From Marinobacter halotolerans (GTDB lineage Bacteria > Pseudomonadota > Gammaproteobacteria > Pseudomonadales > Oleiphilaceae), in NCBI RefSeq assembly GCF_008795985.1, contig NZ_VMHP01000003.1:1-64000 (forward strand): 64,000 bases of DNA, in the 5' to 3' direction. The stretch's first letter is position 1. Each line of letters opens with the position of its first letter. Positions 56,101-64,000 of the stretch are shown piece after piece. The position numbers were made by a program, and so were the translations under genes. The notes under the pieces were generated by a model. It worked only from the letters and a program-made list of their open reading frames with translations, ran no database searches and was not told where the DNA came from.

Positions 56101-57758
56101 GTCAGGACCTCCGGCTCACGGCCGTGCGAACCAATGACAATACAGGAGCCTGCGAGGCCTTTCTGACTGGCCCCCAGAGTGTTGAAGTGGGCTATGCCTG
56201 CGACAGTCCGGGCACCTGCGCACAGACGAACGCACTTCGGGTCAATGGGCAGACGGTGGCCTCCAACAACAGTGGCGGCACCGGCAATACCGGAATCGTG
56301 AGCCTTGATTTCGGTGACAGTTCGACTGGTTCTGCAGCGTTTCTGCTCAACTATGCCGATGCCGGTCGAATCTCCCTGTTCGCCCGCAAACCTCTTCTCG
56401 ATGCGGACGGCAACCCCACTGGAGGAGAAATAGCGGGTAGCAGCAATGCGTTTGTGTCGGTGCCCGCCGGCTTCTGCATTGCCGCCACCGATGCTAACAG
56501 CTCATGCACGGGCGATCTGGCCAGCTGCTCTGTGCTTACCAGTGCCGGCAGTGATTTTCCCGTCAGCTATCGAGCTGTCGCGTGGCAGCAGGCGGGAGAA
56601 AGTGGTGCCGAATTCTGCAGTGGTAATCCGGTGACCCCGGCCTTTGAACGGCTCAATATGAATATAACGCAGGAGCTGGTTGCGCCGGTTGGCGGCGAAG
56701 CGGGCACTTTTACCCCGCAACAATCGACTTTTTCGACTGGCGGAGGTGGCACGTCAGATCAACTCCAGCGCATCAGCGAAGTCGGTGTATTCAGGATCCG
56801 AATTCCCGACGGCCAATCGTATCTGGGAACGGTCTTACCCGGAGGCGAGAGTGCACCCGTGGGCCGATTCATACCCGCAAGCTTTGCCGTAACACTGGCA
56901 ACGCCCGGGGAGATAGGCCCCGCATGTACTGGATTGCCCGGCTTCACCTATACCGGGCAGGACTCCGATTGGCAGGTGCCGCCCAGAGTTCTGATTGCCG
57001 CACTTAACGAGCAGGCGGAGCTGACTGCAAACTATACTCGTGGAGATTTCCAGAAGCTCCAGGCAGGAGACGTGCTCAGGGCTTTGCCTGCCACGGACTC
57101 CTCTCGCCAACAGGCGGATAACACGGGTCTACTTGATGTGATTGTCGCAGCCCAGCCCGCAAATCTTTCGGCCGTAGCGTCGACCCCGGGTCGGATGGCT
57201 TACGAGTTTTCTTCGGCAGATACCCTGACCTACCCCAAGACCAAGGCCTCTCTGGTCGCGCCTTTCAATCCCAGCCTGGCTTTTGCCATTAATCAGGTTG
57301 TTGACAGCGATAATGTCAGTGGTGCCACCAGCCTGCCGCTCGGCTTCGAGCCAGCGGCTAATCTGGACATTCGCTATGGACGATGGTCGATGGAGAACGT
57401 GTACGGGCCTGAGACCATCTCAGAGCTGGAAATGCCTTTCGAGGCACAGTACTGGGTCGGTGACCGGTTTGAACTGAACGAAGCGGACAACTGCAGTGTC
57501 TGGGATACGACAAACATTACCGGCACGACCGACCACCACAGCCTGGTGGCGGCTTCCGGCACTGTTAGTAATGGTGCCGGCGGGCCATTGGTGCTTGAGC
57601 CTGATGGCAGCCAGGGAACAGACACGCTGATCTGGGAGGTGCCCGCGTGGCTCCAGGATTTCTGGAACGATGCAGCCACGTTGCAGAATCCCGCGGCCAC
57701 CGCCACCTTCGGCGTCTACCGTGGCAACGACCGTGTGATCTACTGGCAGGAACGCTAG
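53118..57758 (+). CDS. mshQ: MshQ, very large pilus-associated adhesin-like protein with two PA14-like domains
   Basis: The 1546-residue product has a signal peptide (about 1-26, ending SFAA) and a Gly-rich beta region (about 45-185). A LamG-like region follows (about 205-425), then a PA14-like domain (about 435-585, with RTRTDDGVRLWVED). Next come an SbsA-like Ig region (about 590-695), a second PA14-like domain (about 698-842) and a C-terminal DUF6701-type part (about 850-1546). PA14 domains often bind carbohydrate, so this is probably the surface or tip adhesin. It overlaps mshP (ATGA). Start and end of each domain are estimates. Confidence 0.86.
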   Translation: MSVVKCYLSGLAIVFAILLSPQSFAAQCSDVFSASNGVNDNLQASGNTLDLADVSWSNGSWPPTGDSVSGGGKYVSGNPGADYQLVLQSSAQTVIFVNGSLTIERGTRLNAGGSPSQLLIVIRGSLTIDGGGNSARDRVVINGLLYAAGSATIGSNVYIEGAVAAAGAVVTGNRPIDFEPSDVNPDLLDGLCQSGAGAGPLPVFDDFETYTPGTITGLNGGTGWGDSWQGSSGQSIVDTSVNPLLFQASNGLSIRSLTTLEIVGNNNRVASRALSDAFSSDQVYLSMLVRFQGTPGDNDFLGFWVQRPGFGDSPQFGVKVNEGGGGNADFFVRLDTNAAYSTDFQADQTYLLVARFDKNSGDFFDRGRLWVNPQCTDSPPPTPSATIFRNPSNKVTEITELGLRSENLGGGESIQVGQVAAGERWTDVVQCTCYQNGLEATFYNNYQSNQPFPDSPVLTRLDPGVDFDWGNGSPDPVVDDNDFAAQWQGAIEVPETGLYEFRTRTDDGVRLWVEDLTFGAAIIDDWNDQSAANNTSDAIRLEAGRRYAIRMQFYENGGQAVAELQWNRPGGGGFEIIPEQNLFACLPVSAPVLQSASAVCGASDLLRVSFDQSSRTRMLDSASVENTSFYSIEAVGSGDSISVASASLESSGYSVLLNLSTPLSSEESYQITVSDIQDVGGVVMSPNPATVEFEASSTGLSTFYWNNRDLSGPTVAQEVSATIDENYGNGSPIPGTVNNDRFSIRWTGFIVPSVTGDYRFRTRTDDGVRLWVQDLSNPIINEWVDQSPTNHESGVLTLQQGQAYALKMEMYENGGGAVAQLFWDTPESSGFEIVPASALFNCPEAADALDHFRIISGGNAVTCSPAPVTIQASDANGQPVTDYTGAVDLTTSTGFGDWSSGTGAGGALVRGPGNSGRATYSFSAADSGVATLNLRHTLADTVNVNVTEGSIGELASFDPNIVFAETGFIFHQAGDLTSRIQNLVAGKDSSIAPGSQDLRLTAVRTNDNTGACEAFLTGPQSVEVGYACDSPGTCAQTNALRVNGQTVASNNSGGTGNTGIVSLDFGDSSTGSAAFLLNYADAGRISLFARKPLLDADGNPTGGEIAGSSNAFVSVPAGFCIAATDANSSCTGDLASCSVLTSAGSDFPVSYRAVAWQQAGESGAEFCSGNPVTPAFERLNMNITQELVAPVGGEAGTFTPQQSTFSTGGGGTSDQLQRISEVGVFRIRIPDGQSYLGTVLPGGESAPVGRFIPASFAVTLATPGEIGPACTGLPGFTYTGQDSDWQVPPRVLIAALNEQAELTANYTRGDFQKLQAGDVLRALPATDSSRQQADNTGLLDVIVAAQPANLSAVASTPGRMAYEFSSADTLTYPKTKASLVAPFNPSLAFAINQVVDSDNVSGATSLPLGFEPAANLDIRYGRWSMENVYGPETISELEMPFEAQYWVGDRFELNEADNCSVWDTTNITGTTDHHSLVAASGTVSNGAGGPLVLEPDGSQGTDTLIWEVPAWLQDFWNDAATLQNPAATATFGVYRGNDRVIYWQER

Positions 57759-57761
57759 CCG

Positions 57762-59189
57762 CTAGTCTTCCTCGGTTTCCGGGTGGTCCATATTCAGTTC
57801 GTTGATCTTCCGGGTCAGGGTATTGCGGCCCCAGCCCAGCAGGATGGAGGCATCACGGCGGCGACCGCCGGTGTGTTTGAGAGCGGTTTCAATCATGATG
57901 CGCTCGAACTCTGGCACGGCCGTGTCCAGAATCGACTTTCGTCCTCTCTTGAGTTCCTGTTCCGCCCAGTTGCGCAGGCCATCCTGCCAAGTCTGGCCGG
58001 TGGCGGGGGCTTCGGCCTGTTGCATCAGCTCCGGCGGCAGGTCATCAATGTGAACTTCGCGGCCGCTGGCCATCACCGTCAGCCAGCGGCAGGTGTTCTC
58101 CAACTGGCGGACGTTGCCCGGCCAGGGCAGGGTGGTCAGGTATTCTTCCGCTTCCGGTCGCAGGATTTTGGTTTCAACCGCCAGTTCCTTGGCCGCCCGT
58201 TTCAGGAAGTGCTCCATCAGCCTGGGGATGTCCTCCCGTCTTTCTGCCAGCTTTGGCAGGTGCACGCGGATCACGTTCAGGCGGTGAAACAGGTCTTCAC
58301 GGAAAGTGCCGGCCTGAACCAGCTTTTCCAGGTCCTGATGTGTGGCGGCAATAATGCGCACGTCGACTTTGATGGCCGTGGTGCCGCCAACCCGGTAGAA
58401 CTCACCGTCCGCCAGTACACGAAGCAGGCGGGTCTGTGTATCGGCAGGCATGTCGCCAATTTCATCCAGGAACAGGGTGCCGCCGTTCGCCTGCTCGAAG
58501 CGGCCCTGGCGAGCGGCGCCGGCACCAGTAAAGGCGCCTTTTTCGTGGCCGAACAGCTCTGACTCGATCAGGTCCTTGGGAATGGCAGCCATGTTCAGTG
58601 CAATGAACGGATGGTTGGCTCGGGGGCTGTGGTTGTGCAGTGCCTGGGCCACCAGTTCCTTGCCCGTGCCGCTTTCCCCGTTGATCAGCACCGTGATATT
58701 GGAGTGGGACAGTCGTCCGATGGCACGGAAGACTTCCTGCATCGCAGGCGCTTCGCCAATGATCTCGGCGTTGCGCTGGTTGCTGTCCACCTGGGGCTCG
58801 GTTGTGGCCCGCCGTTCATGGCTATGGGCGACTGCGCGTTTGGCCAGGGCCACGGCGTCGTCCACATCAAACGGTTTGGGCAGATATTCGAATGCGCCGG
58901 TCTGGTAACTGGTGACCGCACTCTCAAGATCGGAATGTGCAGTCATGATGATGACGGGCAGATCCGGAAAGCTCTCCACAATGCGCGATAGCAGGGTAAT
59001 GCCATCCACTCCCGGCATGCGGATATCGCTGATGATGGCGTCAGGCTGCTCGTGATCCAGCCGCATCATGATGCTTTCGCCACTGTCAAAAACCCGGGGC
59101 TGCATACCGGCCTGGTTCAGGGCGCGCTCCAGCACCCAGCGAATACTGCGATCGTCGTCTATGATCCAGACGTTTGCCGGTTGGGTCAT
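57762..59189 (-). CDS. ntrC: Nitrogen response regulator NtrC (NR-I)
   Basis: NtrC~P activates sigma-54 promoters of nitrogen genes. The 475-residue product has a receiver domain with Asp55 (SDIRMPG) and acidic Asp11-Asp12. The AAA+ domain has GESGTGKE and the sigma-54 contact GAFTGA, and a C-terminal Fis-type helix-turn-helix ends in LGWGRNTLTRKI. Its start overlaps the ntrB stop by four bases. The 3' end is only three bases from the mshQ stop on the other strand, with no terminator between. Confidence 0.97.
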   Translation of the reverse strand: MTQPANVWIIDDDRSIRWVLERALNQAGMQPRVFDSGESIMMRLDHEQPDAIISDIRMPGVDGITLLSRIVESFPDLPVIIMTAHSDLESAVTSYQTGAFEYLPKPFDVDDAVALAKRAVAHSHERRATTEPQVDSNQRNAEIIGEAPAMQEVFRAIGRLSHSNITVLINGESGTGKELVAQALHNHSPRANHPFIALNMAAIPKDLIESELFGHEKGAFTGAGAARQGRFEQANGGTLFLDEIGDMPADTQTRLLRVLADGEFYRVGGTTAIKVDVRIIAATHQDLEKLVQAGTFREDLFHRLNVIRVHLPKLAERREDIPRLMEHFLKRAAKELAVETKILRPEAEEYLTTLPWPGNVRQLENTCRWLTVMASGREVHIDDLPPELMQQAEAPATGQTWQDGLRNWAEQELKRGRKSILDTAVPEFERIMIETALKHTGGRRRDASILLGWGRNTLTRKINELNMDHPETEED

Positions 59190-60268
59190 TGTTTGTCCTC
59201 CAGAGGCAGGAAGATGATGAAATCGGTTTGGCCGGGCTCGCTCTTACATTCCACAAGCCCGTGATGTTGTCCGATGATGCTTTGGGTGATCGACAGTCCC
59301 AGGCCGGTACCGCTGGCCCGGCCGCTGATCATCGGGTAGAAGATGTTCTGAAGCAGATCAGCGGGAATGCCGGGGCCGTTGTCGATGACGTCCACACGGC
59401 AGACCAGCCGGTGCCTTCGGTGCCCGATGGTAAACTGGCGCAGGGCCCGGGTGCGGAAGCTGATGGTGGGCGGCTCTTTCCGGTTGCTGTCTGACTGGTT
59501 TTCGAAAGCGGCTTCCATGGCGTTGCGGGCAATGTTCAGAAATGCCTGGATAAGCTGTTCCTTGTCGCCCTGGAATTCCGGAAGGCTGGGGTCGTAATCC
59601 CGATGAAAATTCAGTCGCCCACGGCTTTCGGCCTCCAGCAGGGTTCTTACCCGCTCCAGCACCTCATGAATGTTGGTGGCTGCCAGTTTGGGGGCCTTGT
59701 TGGGGCCGAGCATGCGGTCCACCAGCGATCGCAGCCGGTCGGCTTCGTCGATGATTACCTGGGTGTATTCTCGCTGGTCCTCGTCGTCCAGTTCCCGGTC
59801 CAGAAGCTGGGCCGCGCCGCGAATCCCGCCAAGTGGGTTCTTGATTTCGTGGGCCATGCCCCGCACCAGAATACGGGTGGTTTCCTGTTGGGAGATGATG
59901 TCCTCTTCACGACTGATGCGAAGGAGGCGATCCCGGGGCTGAATCTCGATAATCAGTTCTGACGGGTCGGGGCTGACGGAGGTCACCGAATAGTCGACGG
60001 TCAGTCTGGATCCGCTGGCCAGAATAAATTCTGCCTCTCGACGGGTGTAGCTGTGCCCGGTTTCGGCGGCCGCATGCAGGGTTTTCAGAGCGTCTTCGGA
60101 GTCTATCAGGATATCGCTGATGGGCGAACCGATACTCCGGGTGACGCTGGTCTCGAACAGGCTTTCAGCGGCGGGGTTGAGGTAATGCACGCACAGGTTG
60201 CCTTTCAGCACAAGAATCGCCGTGGTCAGGCTGTCCAGGATGTTCTTGTACTCCGCCGGTAACGCCAT
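59186..60268 (-). CDS. ntrB: Nitrogen regulation sensor kinase/phosphatase NtrB (NR-II)
   Basis: NtrB phosphorylates or dephosphorylates NtrC in response to PII. I choose ATG 60268 (MALPAEYKNILDSL), preceded by GGAAAGGG, over GTG 60292. The 360-residue product has an N-terminal PAS domain (about 5-115), His140 in RGMAHEIKNPLGG and a HATPase domain (about 240-360, with DNGPGIP and GTGLGLS). It lacks membrane helices, as expected for the cytoplasmic NtrB. Confidence 0.96.
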   Translation of the reverse strand: MALPAEYKNILDSLTTAILVLKGNLCVHYLNPAAESLFETSVTRSIGSPISDILIDSEDALKTLHAAAETGHSYTRREAEFILASGSRLTVDYSVTSVSPDPSELIIEIQPRDRLLRISREEDIISQQETTRILVRGMAHEIKNPLGGIRGAAQLLDRELDDEDQREYTQVIIDEADRLRSLVDRMLGPNKAPKLAATNIHEVLERVRTLLEAESRGRLNFHRDYDPSLPEFQGDKEQLIQAFLNIARNAMEAAFENQSDSNRKEPPTISFRTRALRQFTIGHRRHRLVCRVDVIDNGPGIPADLLQNIFYPMISGRASGTGLGLSITQSIIGQHHGLVECKSEPGQTDFIIFLPLEDKQ

Positions 60269-60297
60269 GTTCTGTCCCTTTCCGATTGGCACCCCGA

Positions 60298-60346
60298 ATC
60301 ACATGTGATCAAGTGCAAAAAGTCACCCAGGATCAGGTGCAAAAAG
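60298..60346. repeat. Palindrome and tandem 16-bp direct repeats upstream of ntrB
   Basis: ATCACATGTGAT (60298-60309) is a perfect palindrome. GATCAAGTGCAAAAAG (60307-60322) and GATCAGGTGCAAAAAG (60331-60346) are direct repeats with one difference, 24 bp apart. On the minus strand each reads CTTTTTGCAC(C/T)TGATC and so contains TGCAC, the NtrC half-site core. They lie 30-80 bp before the ntrB start. Confidence 0.7.
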
Positions 60347-60575
60347 CGAACCACTTTAAGAAAATAGGATCCGGGGATGCGCGTTTAGCGGGCATATGCG
60401 CTCCAGGGCGATCTGTTACGCCGTTGGTTAGTGCAAATGTCTTATTGAATTGGAAAAACGCTCTGATATCCGCCCCGTCAAGGAACAGAGTATGGCCAGT
60501 TTATGGTGCGCGTGCACCAAAATAAAGCACAGCAGTCATCGTGCGGGGGATCAGCAGGTGGTTCGTCAGGTCAGA
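60347..60575. other. Rest of the ntrB upstream region with one NtrC-like half-site
   Basis: Together with the repeats this 307-base gap holds no credible gene. TGGTGC-GCGT-GCACCA (60504-60519) is an inverted repeat, and TGCACCAAAAT (60513-60523) matches the left half and centre of the E. coli NtrC site. No sigma-54 promoter and no convincing sigma-70 promoter for ntrB was found. Confidence 0.45.
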
Positions 60576-61106
60576 TCAATTCTGTACGCTGGGCTGATGA
60601 ACGGTAAAGCTGATGGTTTCGCCGGGTTTAATGGTAACGCCGTCGCTGTCCACAATGCTCACGGTGGCCTGGTGGGTGCCACGGTAGACGTTGTTCACAT
60701 TGATTGTGCCAGATCTCGATTGGCCCACGGGCTGGCCGTCCAGGGCTACCTCGTACTTGTGACCGTTCCTGAGCCCAGGTGTGCTGGTGACTTCGAAGGA
60801 AACGTTGCCAGCACCGCGCCAGAAAGCCTGCTGATCGTTGGGAGAGAGAAAACGCACATCAGAGTAGGCGGCGCCTTCGGTCTCTACTTTTTCCCGCAGT
60901 TCTTCCGGCTCGCGAACGGCTTCCGGTTTCGGCAGCGTAATGGTGGTAACGGGTTTGACGTCCACGCGTTCAACCGGAGCATTGCCGGATGGCTCGTCCG
61001 TATAGGTCACATTGCCCTGGGCGTCCACCTGCCGGTAGATATCGGCTGAGACAGGAGCAGATAGCAATACTGCGATGCCGGTTACAAGAGTGAGCCTGCG
61101 CGTCAT
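60576..61106 (-). CDS. DUF4124-type periplasmic protein
   Basis: The 176-residue product has a signal peptide (about 1-21, ending APVSA) followed by DIYRQVDAQGNVTYTDEPSG, the hallmark of DUF4124 proteins, and a C-terminal beta-rich region with LDGQPVG and PGETISFTVHQ. I choose ATG 61106; an in-frame ATG at 61163 would bury the signal sequence. The function of the family is unknown. Its position between glnA and ntrB is shared with several gammaproteobacteria, so it may be linked to nitrogen control or merely a passenger. Confidence 0.8.
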   Translation of the reverse strand: MTRRLTLVTGIAVLLSAPVSADIYRQVDAQGNVTYTDEPSGNAPVERVDVKPVTTITLPKPEAVREPEELREKVETEGAAYSDVRFLSPNDQQAFWRGAGNVSFEVTSTPGLRNGHKYEVALDGQPVGQSRSGTINVNNVYRGTHQATVSIVDSDGVTIKPGETISFTVHQPSVQN

Positions 61107-61175
61107 ACGACCAACCTTTTGTTGATTTTCTTCGATTATCGGTGTGGTGGTGCTGGTTTTCAATCCTGCAATAAC

Positions 61176-61200
61176 AAAAAGCCCCGCACAAGCGGGGCTT
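61176..61200 (-). terminator. Terminator of glnA (minus strand)
   Basis: AAGCCCCGC (61179-61187) pairs with GCGGGGCTT (61192-61200), loop ACAA. On the minus strand the stem is followed by T5, so it ends glnA transcription 27 bases after its stop. Confidence 0.9.
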
Positions 61201-61226
61201 CAGACTACAGTTTCCGGCTAAAGCAA

Positions 61227-62630
61227 TTAGCAGGAGTAGTAGAGGTCGAACTCAACCGGATGGGTTGTCATGTTCAGACGCTGAACTTCAGAGCGCTTCA
61301 GTTCCACATAACCGGCGATCATGTCTTCGGTGAAGACACCGCCGCGGGTCAGGAACTCGTGGTCCTTCTCGAGCGAGTCCAAGGCTTCTGCCAGGGTCTC
61401 TGCAACGGTCGGGATGTTAAGCGCCTCTTCTTTCGGCAGGTCGTACAGGTCCTTGTCCATGGCATCGCCAGGGTGGATCTTGTTCTGGATGCCGTCCAGG
61501 CCAGCCATCATCAGGGCAGCGAAGGCCAGGTACGGGTTCGCAGACGGATCCGGGAAGCGTACCTCGATGCGACGTGCCTTGGCGCTGTTTACCCAGGGGA
61601 TACGGATAGAGGCGGACCGGTTACGGGCAGAGTAGGCCAGCATTACCGGAGCTTCGAAGCCTGGAACCAGACGCTTGTAGGAGTTGGTCGACGCGTTGGT
61701 AAAGGCGTTGATCGCAGTCGCGTGCTTGATGACGCCGCCGATGTAGTACAGGGCGGTTTCGCTCAGGCCGGCATAGCTGTCGCCGGCGAATACGTTTTTG
61801 CCGTCTTTGGCCAGAGACATATGGACGTGCATACCAGAACCGTTGTCGCCAACCACTGGCTTGGGCATGAAGGTAGCGGTTTTGCCATAAGCGTGAGCCA
61901 CGTTGTGCACGCAGTACTTGAGGATCTGAACTTCATCCGCTTTCTTGGTCAGGGTGTTGGCGCCAACGCCGATTTCACACTGGCCGGCTGTGCCCACTTC
62001 GTGGTGGTGTACTTCGATTTCCAGACCCATGGATTCCATGGCAGCACACATCGCGCCACGCAGGTCGTGCAGGCTGTCTACTGGCGGAACCGGGAAGTAG
62101 CCGCCTTTAACGCCAGGGCGGTGACCAATGTTGTTACGCTCGAAGTCGTCGCCGGATACCCAGGCGGCTTCTTCAGAGTGGATTTCGTACATGGCGCCTT
62201 GCATGTCGACTTTCCACTTCATGGAGTCGAATACAAAGAACTCGGGCTCAGGGCCGAACAGTGCGCTGTCCGCGATACCGGTAGATTTCAGATATTCTTC
62301 CGCGCGACGTGCAACAGAGCGGGGGTCTCGCTCATAGCCCTGCATGGTCGAAGGCTCGACGATGTCGCAGGTCAGGTTGAGGGTGGTTTCCTCGGTGAAC
62401 GGGTCCAGAACGGAAGTGCTGTCGTCCGGCATAAGAATCATGTCGGATTCGTTGATGCCTTTCCAGCCAGCAATAGACGAGCCGTCGAACATCTTGCCGT
62501 CAGCGAAGAAGTCTTCGTCGACTTCAGAGGAAGGCAGGGTCACGTGCTGCTCTTTACCGCGGCTGTCGGTGAATCGAAGGTCGATCCATTTGACTTCGTG
62601 TTCTTTGATCAGATCAATCGTTTTGGACAT
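61227..62630 (-). CDS. glnA: Glutamine synthetase, type I (adenylylated form)
   Basis: GlnA makes glutamine from glutamate, ammonia and ATP in the cytoplasm as a dodecamer. The 467-residue product begins [20 protein letters not shown]. It has the catalytic NGSGMHVH and [10 protein letters not shown] segments and the adenylylation-loop Tyr in [10 protein letters not shown], so it should be switched by GlnE. A sigma-54 promoter lies 155-170 bp upstream. The gene is on the same strand as ntrB-ntrC, separated by the DUF4124-type gene. Confidence 0.98.
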   Translation of the reverse strand: MSKTIDLIKEHEVKWIDLRFTDSRGKEQHVTLPSSEVDEDFFADGKMFDGSSIAGWKGINESDMILMPDDSTSVLDPFTEETTLNLTCDIVEPSTMQGYERDPRSVARRAEEYLKSTGIADSALFGPEPEFFVFDSMKWKVDMQGAMYEIHSEEAAWVSGDDFERNNIGHRPGVKGGYFPVPPVDSLHDLRGAMCAAMESMGLEIEVHHHEVGTAGQCEIGVGANTLTKKADEVQILKYCVHNVAHAYGKTATFMPKPVVGDNGSGMHVHMSLAKDGKNVFAGDSYAGLSETALYYIGGVIKHATAINAFTNASTNSYKRLVPGFEAPVMLAYSARNRSASIRIPWVNSAKARRIEVRFPDPSANPYLAFAALMMAGLDGIQNKIHPGDAMDKDLYDLPKEEALNIPTVAETLAEALDSLEKDHEFLTRGGVFTEDMIAGYVELKRSEVQRLNMTTHPVEFDLYYSC

Positions 62631-62783
62631 TGTACATGCTCCGTCTGTTATCCCGCCGGGCGGGCCATTTCTGTGTAGATGCGTGCCGGATCGTTCAGCA
62701 TTACTGAAGCCCGATCTTTTTCAGGTCTGGCAGCTTATCAAAAGCTATCGCCAGTTACCTACAAATTCGGCTGCTGGAATCGA

Positions 62784-62800
62784 AGCAATAGGCTTGCCAA
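62784..62800 (-). promoter_or_regulatory. Sigma-54 promoter of glnA
   Basis: On the minus strand the sequence reads TTGGCAAGCCTATTGCT, with GG and GC ten bases apart as required. It matches YTGGCACGNNNNTTGCW at all but one or two positions. Transcription should start near 62772, giving a leader of about 140 bases. Confidence 0.85.
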
Positions 62801-62872
62801 TTTCTGCTACAGGTGTGCTAAGTGCGCCAGAACTGCGCAATCAGAGGGGTTTCGGGCGTTTTTAGAGCGAGC

Positions 62873-62946
62873 GCACCAATCTGCATCCCGCTTTCGCCCT
62901 GTTGTGGTGCGTTAGTTTGGTGCAGATTTGCTGACAATGCACCAAT
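62873..62946. promoter_or_regulatory. Cluster of NtrC-like half-sites upstream of glnA
   Basis: GCACCAAT (62873-62880), TGGTGC (62905-62910), TTGGTGCA (62917-62924) and TGCACCAAT (62938-62946) resemble halves of the NtrC site TGCACC-N5-GGTGCA. They lie about 100 to 175 bp upstream of the predicted glnA start, near the -108 and -140 positions of E. coli sites. TTGGTGCA and TGCACCAA form a perfect inverted repeat around 13 bases. Confidence 0.55.
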
Positions 62947-63079
62947 TAAGAGCAAACGGTTTTCCTCTCAGCTTCGTATCATTGTTCATATAAACATCAC
63001 TCCTATTGCTATATACTGCGCGCCACTTATTTTCACCCCATTTTTCACCCCCGTTGGTGCATTCTGCAGGAATAAAGTT
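62947..63079 (+). promoter_or_regulatory. typA upstream region with a possible extended -10
   Basis: TATACT (63012-63017), within TGCTATATACT, could be a -10, but no -35 at the right distance is evident. One more GGTGCA occurs at 63055-63060. The 449-base glnA-typA gap holds no other gene I can support. Confidence 0.35.
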
Positions 63080-64000
63080 GTGATTGAGAAACTTCGTAAT
63101 ATCGCCATTATCGCCCACGTTGACCATGGCAAGACCACCCTCGTCGACCAGTTGCTGCGTCAGTCCGGCACGCTGGACCGCAAAGAGCTCGAGAGCGAGC
63201 GCGTCATGGATTCCAACGACCAGGAAAAGGAAAGGGGCATTACCATCCTGGCCAAGAACACGGCGCTTAAATGGCACGACTACGATATCAACATCGTGGA
63301 CACCCCCGGCCACGCGGATTTCGGCGGGGAAGTCGAGCGGGTCATGAGCATGGTGGACTGTGTACTGTTGGTAGTTGATTCCATCGACGGCCCCATGCCC
63401 CAGACCCGCTTTGTGACACAGAAGGCTTTCGCGGCCGGTTTGCGCCCGATCCTGGTGGTTAACAAGATTGACCGCCCCGGTGCCCGGCCCGACTGGGTTG
63501 TGGATCAGGTGTTCGACCTGTTCGATAACCTGGGTGCCACGGACGAGCAGCTGGATTTCCCGATTGTATTCGCCAGCGCCCTGAACGGCATTGCCGGTAT
63601 GGACCACGAGAAACTGGACGACAACATGGACGCTGTATTTCAGTCCATTGTTGACCATGTGCCAGCCCCGAACGTTGACCCGGACGGCCCGTTCCAGATG
63701 CAGATTTCCCAGCTGGATTACAGCAGCTTCCTGGGTGTAATCGGTATCGGACGGATTGCCCGCGGCAAGGTGAAGACCAACTCGCCGGTCACCGCGATTG
63801 GTGCCGACGGCAAAAAGCGTAACGGCCGTATCCTCAAGATCATGGGCCATTCCGGACTGCATCGCGTCGAAGTCGATCAAGCTCAGGCGGGCGATATCGT
63901 CTGCGTCAGCGGCATGGACTCGCTGTTTATCTCCGATACGCTTTGTGACCAGTCCAATGTTGAGGCTCTTCCTCCGTTGACCGTTGACGAACCCACCGTT
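63080..64000 (+). CDS. typA: Translational GTPase TypA/BipA, 5' part (cut by window end)
   Basis: TypA/BipA is a ribosome-associated GTPase of the EF-G family, important for 50S assembly and stress or low-temperature growth. The first 307 codons are present, about half the usual 600. The start is GTG 63080 after CAGGAA ([18 protein letters not shown] follows). The G domain shows [28 protein letters not shown] and [10 protein letters not shown], followed by domain 2. It is divergent from glnA, as in E. coli. Confidence 0.97.
   Translation, partial: MIEKLRNIAIIAHVDHGKTTLVDQLLRQSGTLDRKELESERVMDSNDQEKERGITILAKNTALKWHDYDINIVDTPGHADFGGEVERVMSMVDCVLLVVDSIDGPMPQTRFVTQKAFAAGLRPILVVNKIDRPGARPDWVVDQVFDLFDNLGATDEQLDFPIVFASALNGIAGMDHEKLDDNMDAVFQSIVDHVPAPNVDPDGPFQMQISQLDYSSFLGVIGIGRIARGKVKTNSPVTAIGADGKKRNGRILKIMGHSGLHRVEVDQAQAGDIVCVSGMDSLFISDTLCDQSNVEALPPLTVDEPTV

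Noticed and set aside
53118..57758. MshQ as a horizontally acquired island gene
   Set aside because: It overlaps mshP, has the expected C-terminal domain and shows no flanking repeat or integrase; it belongs to the operon.
61119..62678. 519-codon plus-strand frame opposite glnA
   Set aside because: It is the antisense shadow of glnA and covers the glnA terminator and leader; no recognisable domain.

Overview
The window looks like chromosome of a Marinobacter-like gammaproteobacterium. This rests on gene order and protein character, because no search was possible. A 5S rRNA end leads into birA-coaX-SPOR and a thrU-tyrU-glyT-thrT-tuf style tRNA/EF-Tu operon. The rplKAJL-rpoBC, str, S10, spc and alpha operons then follow without interruption. 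Next come uvrA, a YajR-like transporter, ssb and a complete MSHA pilus locus. The window closes with ntrC-ntrB, a DUF4124-type gene, glnA and the start of typA. I saw no insertion sequence, prophage, plasmid gene or CRISPR array.

Layout. 1-2684: 5S end with terminator, biotin ligase/repressor, type III pantothenate kinase and a SPOR protein. 2716-4455: five tRNAs (Thr, Tyr, Gly, Thr, Trp) around the first EF-Tu gene. 4486-20958: secE-nusG, four stalk and L1/L11 ribosomal genes, rpoB, rpoC, rpsL, rpsG, fusA and a second EF-Tu gene that is identical over about 1.19 kb. 21007-34770: S10, spc and alpha operons with secY, rpmJ and rpoA, ending at a two-way terminator shared with uvrA. 34782-39763: uvrA (minus strand), transporter and ssb. 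39883-57758: mshI-J-K-L-M-N-E-G-F-B-A-C-D-O-P-Q, all on the plus strand and mostly overlapping or within a few bases. 57762-62630: nitrogen regulation (ntrC, ntrB, glnA) on the minus strand. 63080-64000: 5' half of typA.

How the parts work together. The first 35 kb is the translation and transcription core, with several candidate feedback leaders: an L1-type hairpin before rplK, an L10 leader before rplJ, a structured spacer before rpsH and a two-state hairpin before rpsM. The most interesting is the rpsJ-rplC spacer. It carries a stretch that reads like 23S rRNA domain I (helix 19-20 region, where L4 binds), while the leader upstream of rpsJ is too short for an E. coli-type L4 leader. The MSHA locus encodes a type IVa pilus: inner-membrane platform (I/J/K, with MshI resembling PilM and PilN fused), secretin, a motor with a c-di-GMP-type N-domain, pilins and a 1546-residue MshQ with two PA14-like domains. 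A pair of inverted REP-like palindromes followed by a T-tract separates mshA from the later minor pilins. glnA has a near-consensus sigma-54 promoter with NtrC-like half-sites about 100-175 bp upstream of the predicted start, matching the adjacent ntrBC pair.
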